Program-made: the position numbers and the translations under genes | DNA from: an uncultured Clostridia bacterium | Lineage (GTDB): Bacteria; Bacillota; Clostridia; Christensenellales; QALW01 | Direction: 5' to 3' | Assembly: GCA_934434555.1 (NCBI GenBank) | Contig: CAKRZX010000022.1 | Coordinates: 1-37,228 of the forward strand | DNA: 37,228 bases | Notes under the pieces: generated by a model | Database searches by the model: none | Told to the model about the DNA's origin: nothing | Seen by the model: only the letters and a program-made list of their open reading frames with translations | Shown: positions 16,208 through 22,332 of the stretch, piece after piece | Numbering within the stretch: the stretch's first letter is position 1 | Layout of the letters: each line of letters begins with the position of its first letter

Positions 16208-16846
16208 CTATCTGCAAAAAACGTGATTTCCCACCGTAAGCACGACTTCCTTGCTTAACATCCACTTGTTTGTCGCCGTTTTGGGATTATAGTAGTAAAC
16301 ACAGCCGTTTGTGGGGTCCCACCCGCCGAAAGCATCCCTTGCCGCGCGAATGCACTCTTCGTCCGGTGCGAGATTTATCTGCCCGTCGCTTACCGCATCA
16401 AACGCGCCCGGCTGATACACCACTCCCGACACGGAATTCGGGAACGACGGGTCGTCCACACGGTTCAGGATAACCGCCGCCACCGCCACTTTTCCCAAGT
16501 ACGCCTCGCCCCGCGCCTCACCGTACACTGCGCGGGCAATAAGATACACGTCACTGCCCGCGTTTTCCGTTTCCACACTTCCCGCAAGACCAAGTGCTTC
16601 AAGGGTTTTCGCCCCCGCAATGCCGTCGTCTTTAAGTCCCGACGCCTTTTGAAACGCCTTTACCGCATTCACCGTTTCCGTTCCGTAAATGCCGTCAACC
16701 GCCACGGGATATCCGTTGTCGGTAAGCGCCTGTTGCAGTTTTTTCACGTTATCTCCCGTACTTCCGCGGCTCAGCGTCAGTGCCGACGCGGAAATCGGCA
16801 GAATCACAAGCGCAACCGCAAGCAAAATTGCAAAGAATTTTTTCAT
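16208..16846 (-). CDS. sleB: spore cortex-lytic enzyme SleB
   Basis: 212 residues. SleB is a lytic transglycosylase that cuts muramic-lactam-containing spore cortex peptidoglycan during germination. It has a signal peptide (MKKFFAILLAVALVILPISA, cleavage probably after ASA near residue 22), a peptidoglycan-binding domain (about 25-90, GDNVKKLQQALTDNGY and DGIYGTETVNAVKAFQ), and a hydrolase_2 catalytic domain from about 97, with the family glutamate in ARAVYGEARGEA and the ending CVYYYNP...NHVFCR. The ATG overlaps the spoIIR stop as ATGA, so it is translationally coupled to that gene. Confidence 0.94.
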   Translation of the reverse strand: MKKFFAILLAVALVILPISASALTLSRGSTGDNVKKLQQALTDNGYPVAVDGIYGTETVNAVKAFQKASGLKDDGIAGAKTLEALGLAGSVETENAGSDVYLIARAVYGEARGEAYLGKVAVAAVILNRVDDPSFPNSVSGVVYQPGAFDAVSDGQINLAPDEECIRAARDAFGGWDPTNGCVYYYNPKTATNKWMLSKEVVLTVGNHVFCR

Positions 16847-17340
16847 ATAAGCCCTATCCTTTCAAGAAAATCATATATCAGCGACCGATACTGCGTTTTT
16901 CCGCTTTCATTTGTCGTGTAGCACATCGGCGGAAATGCCACGCACCACCAGTTTCGCCCCTCGCCGCCGCCTATTTCAATAATCAGCGCCGTGTACTCCC
17001 CTGCGGGATACGTCTTGTTCCCGTAAGTTTTTTCGGGAAAGTTCTCCTGCGTCAGGCGTGCCGAAACATCGCACCCGGCTATTGATTCGCCGATTTTCTC
17101 AATTTCGGGCAATTCTTCAAAAATAACTTTCTCCGCCTGTTTTTTCGTTTTAACGTCTTTCAGTTTCGGGGCAAGATGTTCGTTTATCCCGTCACGCACC
17201 TGAATTTTAACCTGCTGGTCGTACTCCGAATCCGATGCGGCGCGGATATGTATTCTCACGATATCGTTCTTGGCGTTCACCTTAAAAAGCATTATTGCCG
17301 CGCACAGCGTCAGGGCAATCAAAACAAATATTTTTTTCAT
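16843..17340 (-). CDS. spoIIR: stage II sporulation protein R
   Basis: 165 residues. SpoIIR is made in the forespore, exported, and triggers SpoIIGA to cut pro-sigma-E in the mother cell. The signal-like N-terminus is MKKIFVLIALTLCAAIMLF. Family motifs are VRIHIRAASDSEYDQQVK (28-45), TYPAGEYTALIIEIGGGEG and NWWCVAFPPMCY. The ATG sits behind AAGGAGGAG. Its target genes spoIIGA and sigE are at the right end of the same window. A candidate sigma-F promoter lies just upstream. It is the first gene of an operon with sleB and ypeB. Confidence 0.95.
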   Translation of the reverse strand: MKKIFVLIALTLCAAIMLFKVNAKNDIVRIHIRAASDSEYDQQVKIQVRDGINEHLAPKLKDVKTKKQAEKVIFEELPEIEKIGESIAGCDVSARLTQENFPEKTYGNKTYPAGEYTALIIEIGGGEGRNWWCVAFPPMCYTTNESGKTQYRSLIYDFLERIGLI

Positions 17341-17362
17341 ATTTTCTCCTCCTTGGCAGTTA

Positions 17363-17392
17363 AATTATTGTCGCTTTTTTCTGTCTTTATAC
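17363..17392 (-). promoter_or_regulatory. candidate sigma-F/sigma-G promoter for spoIIR-sleB-ypeB
   Basis: On the minus strand GTATA (17388-17392), a 15-base spacer and GACAATAATT (17363-17372). This fits the forespore consensus GyATA-N15-GGnnAnAnTA, with one mismatch in the strongly conserved -10 positions. No sigma-A promoter was seen upstream of spoIIR. Confidence 0.65.
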
Positions 17393-17402
17393 TTAAAATT
17401 AT

Positions 17403-17430
17403 TGACAGCGGCAGAATTTTTGTATATACT
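17403..17430 (+). promoter_or_regulatory. sigma-A promoter for the small membrane protein gene
   Basis: TTGACA (17403-17408), a 16-base spacer and TATACT (17425-17430) on the plus strand, with TG two bases before the -10. It faces away from the spoIIR promoter. Confidence 0.75.
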
Positions 17431-17463
17431 GTTTCTGAAACTGTTTTACGGAGGTTTTTAATT

Positions 17464-17733
17464 ATGAACGATATCGAAAAGAACGAAATAAGCCGTCTGC
17501 CGGAAAAATACCGTCCCCTGTCAGCGTGGGCATACTGGGGTCTTACGATTCTGTTTTCCGTGCCCGTTGTGGGTTTTATATTCCTGATTATCTTTGCCTT
17601 TAACGGCAGCAATATAAACAGGCGCAGTTTTGCCCGCAGTTATTTCTGCGTGCTTATTCTTGCCGCAATTATTATTGCCGTTTTCTGTGTAACCGGTTAT
17701 GCCGCATTGCTCGCAGGCATTATTGCCGGATAG
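17464..17733 (+). CDS. small two-helix membrane protein of unknown function
   Basis: 89 residues with two hydrophobic segments (about 24-46 and 61-87). Between them is the polar stretch GSNINRRSFARSYF, a pattern I have seen in short conserved clostridial membrane proteins, but I cannot name a family. The N-terminal 20 residues are charged and should stay in the cytoplasm. The ATG is nine bases behind GGAGG and a plausible sigma-A promoter lies 35 bases upstream. It is a single gene, divergent from spoIIR and convergent with serA. The hairpin shared with serA could weakly terminate it too. Confidence 0.78.
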   Translation: MNDIEKNEISRLPEKYRPLSAWAYWGLTILFSVPVVGFIFLIIFAFNGSNINRRSFARSYFCVLILAAIIIAVFCVTGYAALLAGIIAG

Positions 17734-17791
17734 TTCAGGAAAGCGAATAAAGCGCAATACAAAAACCGATTTTGCAGCGGATATAACATTG

Positions 17792-17827
17792 TAAAAAAAA
17801 CGGCACGGAAAGCAAAATTCCGTGCCG
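17792..17827 (-). terminator. Rho-independent terminator after serA
   Basis: An eleven-pair perfect stem with ACGGCACGGAA (17799-17809) pairing with TTCCGTGCCGT (17817-17827). Eight T follow on the minus strand. On the plus strand the T run is about ten bases away, so bidirectional use is less likely. Confidence 0.92.
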
Positions 17828-17844
17828 TAAATCTATTCTTTTTT

Positions 17845-19029
17845 TCAGATTTTGCGAACCCTTATAACGTTGGGTATTGCCCTAACTTCGTCAAGAACCG
17901 TGCTGTCAGCATCTCCGTCAACGTCAATTACGGTGTAGGCGTAATCGCCCTTTGAGGCGTTAATCATACCGCTTATGTTCTCGCCTTTGGCGGCAAGTAC
18001 CGCGGTAACGCTGCCCACCATATTGGCAACGTTTTTGTGCATTACCGTAAGGCGGGTTCTGCCCGTGCGTGCAAGAACACAGGCGGGATAGTTTACGCTG
18101 TTCCTGATGTTGCCGTTTTCAATGAAATCCCTGAGTTCGGCAGATGCCATCTCGGCACAGTTATCTTCCGATTCGGGTGTGGACGCACCCAAATGGGGAA
18201 ACACAACAACACCTTTTTTGCCAAGCAAAGCGTCGGATGCAAAGTCTGTTGCGTACTTATAAATTTTTCCGCTTTCACAGGCGGCGATAACGTCACTGTC
18301 ATTGATAAGTCCGCCGCGGGCAAAGTTAAGCAGAACAACGCCGTTTTTCATTTTTGCTATTGTTTCGGCGTTTATCATTCCCTTTGTATTTACGTTCGGG
18401 TCATCGGACGCAATCTGGGGAACGTGGAGCGTGATAATATCGCTCTTTTCGTAAATTTCATCACGGCTTTCCGCACGCTTAACGGCGCTTGAAAGATGCC
18501 ATGCGGCATCAACCGAAACAAACGGGTCAAACCCGATAACATTCATCCCCAGGGCAAGTGCGGCATTGGCAACAAGACCGCCGATAGCACCCAAGCCCAG
18601 TACGCCCAGGGTTTTGCCTTTAATTTCGGGTCCCACAAACTGACCCTTGCCCTTTTCTGCCATTTTTGCAACCGCATCGCCGTTGCCTTTAAGGGTTTCT
18701 TTTGCCCAAACCGCCGCTTCAACCGCGTTACGGCAGGCAATAATCATTGCGCCGATAACAAGTTCCTTAACGGCATTTGCGTTGGCACCGGGCGTGTTGA
18801 ATACCGCAATGCCCTTTTCGGCACAAACGTCAAGCGGAATATTATTTACGCCTGCACCGGCACGTGCAACCGCAAGCACGCTTTCGGGAAAATCAAAGGA
18901 AAGCATATCTGCCGAGCGCACAAGTATGCCGGCAGGTTCTTTTGCCGTATCTGATATAACATATTTATTTTCAGGCAGATTCTTTTTTACAACGTCTGCA
19001 ATCGAATTGAGTTTAAGTATTTCCGTCAT
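17845..19029 (-). CDS. serA: D-3-phosphoglycerate dehydrogenase
   Basis: 394 residues. Oxidises 3-phosphoglycerate to 3-phosphohydroxypyruvate with NAD+, the first step of serine synthesis. It has an N-terminal substrate-binding part, the NAD-binding Rossmann motif GLGAIG (145-150), the active-site arginine region LLNFARGGLI (around 232-241) and the catalytic His in FPHLGAST. A C-terminal ACT domain (about 320-394) may sense serine. Length fits the short ACT-containing class lacking the intervening domain. The ATG overlaps the serC stop as ATGA, so it is translated in a coupled way with serC; a terminator follows. Confidence 0.95.
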   Translation of the reverse strand: MTEILKLNSIADVVKKNLPENKYVISDTAKEPAGILVRSADMLSFDFPESVLAVARAGAGVNNIPLDVCAEKGIAVFNTPGANANAVKELVIGAMIIACRNAVEAAVWAKETLKGNGDAVAKMAEKGKGQFVGPEIKGKTLGVLGLGAIGGLVANAALALGMNVIGFDPFVSVDAAWHLSSAVKRAESRDEIYEKSDIITLHVPQIASDDPNVNTKGMINAETIAKMKNGVVLLNFARGGLINDSDVIAACESGKIYKYATDFASDALLGKKGVVVFPHLGASTPESEDNCAEMASAELRDFIENGNIRNSVNYPACVLARTGRTRLTVMHKNVANMVGSVTAVLAAKGENISGMINASKGDYAYTVIDVDGDADSTVLDEVRAIPNVIRVRKI

Positions 19030-20102
19030 TTGTTCTCCTCCTCAAATTTCTTCATAAAGGCAACAAGTTTTTCAACGCCTTCATAAGGCATAGCGTTATA
19101 GATTGACGCGCGCATTCCTCCCACAAGGCGATGTCCTTTTATGGAAACAAGCCCGTTTTCAGCCGCCTCTTTAACGAATTTCGCGTCAAGTTCGGGCGAA
19201 GACGTTACAAAGGGCACGTTCATAAGCGAACGGTCTTCCCTGTTTACGCTGTTTGTGTAGAACGACGAAGAATCGATATAGTCGTAAAGCAGTTTTGCCT
19301 TTTTCTCATTGAGTTTTTGAAGCGCTTCAACGCCGCCCATACTCTTAATCCAGCGGAAAACAAGCATTGAAATATAAATGCTGTAACAGGGAGGAGTGTT
19401 GTAAAGGCTGTCTTTGTCCGCCTGCGTTTTCCATTTAAGCATTGTGGGGCAGTCGGGCGTAAACTCGTCAAGCAAATCGTCACGCACAATAACAACCGTA
19501 ACGCCGGCAGGACCGATATTTTTCTGCGCGCCCGCATAGATTACACCGAATTTCTTTACGTCAACGGGTTCGGAAAGAATCATTGACGACATATCCGCAA
19601 CCAGCGGAACATCTCCCGTATCGGGAATGTAATTGTATTTTGTGCCGAAAATGGTGTTGTTGAAAGTGATGTGAACAAAATCGGCGTCCTTATCAACCAT
19701 ATCGGGCGTGATTTTGGGAATATAGGTGTAGTTTTTATCCTCGCTTGACGCGATTATATGGGCATTTGTGAGCCTTGCGCCCTCTTTTGCCGAAAGCGAA
19801 GCAAAGTTGCCCGTTACAACATAATCGCCGAGACCTTTTTTGTGCAGGTTAAGCGCCGTGCAGGCAAACTGCGTTGATGCGCCGCCCTGAACGAACAGCA
19901 CCTTATAGTTATCGGGAATGTTCATAAGTTCCCTTAAAAGCGATTCAGCCTCCTTAATGATACCGTCATAACACTTTGCACGGTGGCTCATTTCAAGAAC
20001 GCTCATACCTGAACCTTCGTAGTCGAGCATATCCTCCGCTGCTTTCTTTAATACCGATTCCGGCAGCATTGACGGACCGGCACTGAAATTGTAAACTCTC
20101 AT
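19026..20102 (-). CDS. serC: phosphoserine aminotransferase
   Basis: 358 residues. PLP enzyme that converts 3-phosphohydroxypyruvate and glutamate to phosphoserine and 2-oxoglutarate. It opens with MRVYNFSAGPSMLP, typical of SerC, has QGGASTQFA (phosphate-binding region, 72-80) and the PLP lysine Lys194 in YAGAQKNIGPAG. The start chosen lies nine bases behind GGAGG; the open frame extends upstream to 20255 but that extension crosses the promoter. Operon with serA (four-base overlap). The third serine step, SerB, is not in this window. Confidence 0.96.
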   Translation of the reverse strand: MRVYNFSAGPSMLPESVLKKAAEDMLDYEGSGMSVLEMSHRAKCYDGIIKEAESLLRELMNIPDNYKVLFVQGGASTQFACTALNLHKKGLGDYVVTGNFASLSAKEGARLTNAHIIASSEDKNYTYIPKITPDMVDKDADFVHITFNNTIFGTKYNYIPDTGDVPLVADMSSMILSEPVDVKKFGVIYAGAQKNIGPAGVTVVIVRDDLLDEFTPDCPTMLKWKTQADKDSLYNTPPCYSIYISMLVFRWIKSMGGVEALQKLNEKKAKLLYDYIDSSSFYTNSVNREDRSLMNVPFVTSSPELDAKFVKEAAENGLVSIKGHRLVGGMRASIYNAMPYEGVEKLVAFMKKFEEENK

Positions 20103-20177
20103 TTTTTCAAGCCTCCTGAATATTTTTCCCGCGCATATGTAAATGACAGACGGTGTGCGGTTCATTAAAACCGTTTG

Positions 20178-20210
20178 TAGTATTATACTACTCTGCCCCG
20201 ATATACGCAA
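20178..20210 (-). promoter_or_regulatory. sigma-A promoter of serCA with a palindrome across the -10 box
   Basis: TTGCGT (20205-20210), a 17-base spacer and TATAAT (20182-20187) on the minus strand. The -10 lies inside the palindrome GTAGTATTATACTAC (20178-20192), which could be an operator; the weak -35 would suit an activated or controlled promoter. Confidence 0.68.
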
Positions 20211-20474
20211 GCGATTTTTGCCTGCAATATCCTTATTTATTATATAGAATTGCAAGTTTTAATTTCTTATATGCAAATTTGCCGTCTTTATAAAGGTTTT
20301 ATCTTGCTTTGATATCACATTATGCAGTTTTCTCTCTTGTATCCTGCAACGCTGCCATTTCTCCCGTTCGGATAAAGATTATGCCGTGAAAAACAGAATA
20401 ATTCCCGTATAAATTTATCTGACGGCATATCGCAAAATTACCGAAAAATTACTCAATTTTAGAGCCGTAAAACC
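20211..20474. other. AT-rich intergenic stretch between serC and the hydrogenase promoter
   Basis: No convincing gene on either strand. The only structure noticed is a distant inverted repeat of TGCCGTC (near 20280) and GACGGCA (near 20422). It probably holds regulatory sites for the two divergent operons, but none was recognised. Confidence 0.4.
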
Positions 20475-20503
20475 TTGACGCAGAACATTGTTTGTGATAT
20501 AAT
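20475..20503 (+). promoter_or_regulatory. sigma-A promoter (extended -10) of the hydrogenase operon
   Basis: TTGACG (20475-20480), a 17-base spacer and TATAAT (20498-20503) on the plus strand, with an extended -10 TGA. The sequence TTGTGATATAAT across the -10 resembles one half of a Rex-type redox repressor site; the other half is not clear. Confidence 0.83.
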
Positions 20504-20566
20504 ACGTTCGGTATTGCGGATTTTGCAATATAATGTTGTGTTAAAGGCAATATTTACAATATCATG

Positions 20567-20605
20567 CCGTGCTTTAAGCACGGTTTATTGCGGAATATAA
20601 CCGCA
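20567..20605 (+). promoter_or_regulatory. two adjacent hairpins in the hydrogenase operon leader
   Basis: CCGTGCTT and AAGCACGG (20567-20583) form a tight hairpin. Six bases later TGCGG and CCGCA (20589-20605) form a second. Neither has a strong T run, so they may affect mRNA stability or translation rather than act as terminators. Confidence 0.4.
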
Positions 20606-20635
20606 TATGCATTTAATATTTAGGGGGAAACTAAA

Positions 20636-21115
20636 ATGGCTTTATCCAAAGAACAAAAGCAGGCTGCTTTTGAGGACCTTGCCCTGTTTATTGAGGCTCA
20701 TGCCGATGACAGAGGTAAAATGATGCCCATCATGCAGCACGCGCAAAAGATTTTCGGATGCGTTTCGCTTGAAGTGCAGGAATTCATTTCCGAAAAGACC
20801 GGCGTACCCGTTGCGGAGATTTACGGCATTGCCACATTCTACGCACAGTTTACGCTTGAACCCAAGGGCGACCACGTTGTAAGTGTCTGTCAGGGAACGG
20901 CTTGCTACGTTAAGGGCGGCGCCGCGGTACTTGAAGAAGTTAAGAAGATACTCGGTATTCAGGCAGGGCAGACCACGCCCGACGGCAAGTTTTCCATTCA
21001 GGATACACGCTGCCTCGGCTGTTGCGGTCTTGCACCCGTTATGACAATAAACGAGGATGTTTACGGCCGCCTTGAACCGAGCGAGATAAAAGGCATTTTG
21101 GAAAAATACAACTGA
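20636..21115 (+). CDS. hndA: NADH-linked hydrogenase subunit, NuoE/HndA-like [2Fe-2S] protein
   Basis: 159 residues. A thioredoxin-fold [2Fe-2S] subunit of the NuoE type, which in multimeric [FeFe] hydrogenases relays electrons near the flavin subunit. An N-terminal helical part (IMQHAQKIFGCVSLEVQEFI) is followed by the cluster domain. Ligands are the cysteines in VCQGTACYVKG (residues about 84-94) and RCLGCCGLAPV (about 126-136). First gene behind the operon promoter; ribosome site AGGGGG about eight bases before the ATG. The equivalent in Thermotoga-type enzymes is HydC. The name hndA is by analogy with the four-subunit Hnd arrangement. Confidence 0.9.
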   Translation: MALSKEQKQAAFEDLALFIEAHADDRGKMMPIMQHAQKIFGCVSLEVQEFISEKTGVPVAEIYGIATFYAQFTLEPKGDHVVSVCQGTACYVKGGAAVLEEVKKILGIQAGQTTPDGKFSIQDTRCLGCCGLAPVMTINEDVYGRLEPSEIKGILEKYN

Positions 21116-21125
21116 TTTTTGTATC

Positions 21126-21464
21126 ATGAAGGTAAAAGACCTTGCTCCGATTTTTGATGTATTAAACATCGCTTTTCCGGAAAAAGAAATCACGTCTTTT
21201 TTCGCCTGTGACCTTTTAAGCCATATGCTCGCCTTTGCAAAGCCGGGCTGCGGTTTCATTACGGTACTTGCAAACGAAAACGTGCTTGCGGCGGCAAAGA
21301 AAAAAGGCGCGTCATGCGTCATTTTCGCCGACGGCATTGTTCCGGATAAAGAGTTGATAAACAAAGCCGAACGGGAGGGAATAAACCTGTTTGCTTCAAA
21401 AATGAGCACATTTGAACTTTGCGGGATATTATCTAATGCGGGAACTTGCACAGAACATACTTGA
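21126..21464 (+). CDS. DRTGG-type domain protein of the hydrogenase operon
   Basis: 112 residues, soluble, apparently a single DRTGG-like domain: LSHMLAFAKPGCGFITVLANENV, then CVIFADGIVPDKELINKAE and the ending LFASKMSTFELCGIL. Such short proteins recur between the NuoE-like and HATPase genes in clostridial hydrogenase operons; the function is unknown, with nucleotide or ligand sensing suggested by the domain. The gap after hndA is ten bases and has no clear ribosome site. Its last 29 bases overlap the next gene. Confidence 0.68.
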   Translation: MKVKDLAPIFDVLNIAFPEKEITSFFACDLLSHMLAFAKPGCGFITVLANENVLAAAKKKGASCVIFADGIVPDKELINKAEREGINLFASKMSTFELCGILSNAGTCTEHT

Positions 21465-21930
21465 TTTGGCGGAGAATTCACTTTCTGCCGGTGCAACGGA
21501 AATAAAAATAAGCATTTTTGAAACGGATTTGCTTATTGTGTTTACCGTTTCGGACAACGGCTGCGGGATGAATGCAGAAACGCTGAAGCGCGCCGCCGAC
21601 CCGTTCTTTTCAACAAAAGGAACGGTGGGCTTGGGGCTTTCAATGCTTAAAGATGAGGCTCTCCGCACGGGCGGGACATTTGATATTGAATCTTCAAAAA
21701 GCGGAACAGCCGTTACGGCGGCGCTTGAAAAGACGCATATCGACGCTGTTCCCTTGGGCGACATCGCCGCAACGGTGCTTGCGCTTTCGGCATCAAACGC
21801 GCGGGTAATCTTTTCCCACATGATAAACGGCAGGGAAATAGCCCTTGATACAGATAATTTTACAGGCAGTGTTTTTCAGAATCATAAAGCAATAAAAGAC
21901 AACCTGCACAGGCAGTATTTTAATTCATAA
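21436..21930 (+). CDS. stand-alone HATPase_c domain protein (histidine-kinase-like ATPase)
   Basis: 164 residues with the Bergerat ATP-binding fold only: N-box region LAENSLSAGATEIKI, G1 box VSDNGCGM and G2 box GTVGLGLSML. No dimerisation/phosphoacceptor domain and no membrane segment, so it is not a conventional sensor kinase; it may be an anti-sigma-like or serine kinase, or a structural ATPase. The start MRELAQNIL was preferred over an upstream TTG at 21412, since family members usually begin near this point; the ribosome site is weak (GCGGGATAT), consistent with coupling to the overlapping upstream gene. Its place inside the hydrogenase operon implies a regulatory or assembly role (inference). 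Confidence 0.75.
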   Translation: MRELAQNILDLAENSLSAGATEIKISIFETDLLIVFTVSDNGCGMNAETLKRAADPFFSTKGTVGLGLSMLKDEALRTGGTFDIESSKSGTAVTAALEKTHIDAVPLGDIAATVLALSASNARVIFSHMINGREIALDTDNFTGSVFQNHKAIKDNLHRQYFNS

Positions 21931-21948
21931 TTTGAAAGGATATGCACA

Positions 21949-22314
21949 ATGAAATCAGTAGCAGAACTTCACGCTATCAAAGACAAAATGAAGAATGAAG
22001 TCGTTCTCCGCGAGGGCGCGGGCGAAATCCGCGTTGTTGTAAGTATGGGTACAAGCGGTATTGCTTCCGGCGCACGGGAAATTCTTAACGCTTTTGTTGA
22101 AGAAGTGTTCAATAACGACCTTGCACACAAGGTTTCCGTTACACAGACAGGGGCTTTTGAAACAAACGGTCACGAGCCCGCAGTTGAAATTTTTGAAAAC
22201 GGAAAAGACAAAGTTACATACGTAAACATGACGGCTGACAAGGTTAAGGAAGTCGTTGCAAAGCATCTTGCAGGCGGTGAGATTATAGAAGAATACACCG
22301 TTGAAAAGGCTTAA
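21949..22314 (+). CDS. HndB-like thioredoxin-fold ferredoxin-type protein without any cysteine
   Basis: 121 residues. Length, position between the HATPase and NuoF-like genes, and sequence (IRVVVSMGTSGIASGAREI, VTQTGAFETNGHEPAVEIF, VKEVVAKHLAGGEIIEEY) match the HndB-like [2Fe-2S] ferredoxin-domain subunit. The protein contains no cysteine. Aligned with the homologous N-terminal domain of the next gene product (GTGC and QTGCFGLC), the ligands Cys14, Cys46 and Cys50 there correspond to Ser36, Ala69 and Asn73 here, so it cannot hold the usual cluster. It may be a structural subunit. The ATG follows GAAAGGAT. Confidence 0.85.
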   Translation: MKSVAELHAIKDKMKNEVVLREGAGEIRVVVSMGTSGIASGAREILNAFVEEVFNNDLAHKVSVTQTGAFETNGHEPAVEIFENGKDKVTYVNMTADKVKEVVAKHLAGGEIIEEYTVEKA

Positions 22315-22332
22315 TTTGGGAGGAAATAAAAT

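Noticed and set aside
20103..20255. N-terminal extension of SerC by 51 residues
   Set aside because: It would cross the promoter and palindrome, and SerC proteins start at the MRVYNFSAGPS-type sequence.
20642..21496. 284-codon open frame on the minus strand opposite the hndA/DRTGG genes
   Set aside because: It lies wholly opposite genes with recognisable motifs and has no ribosome site or known domain.
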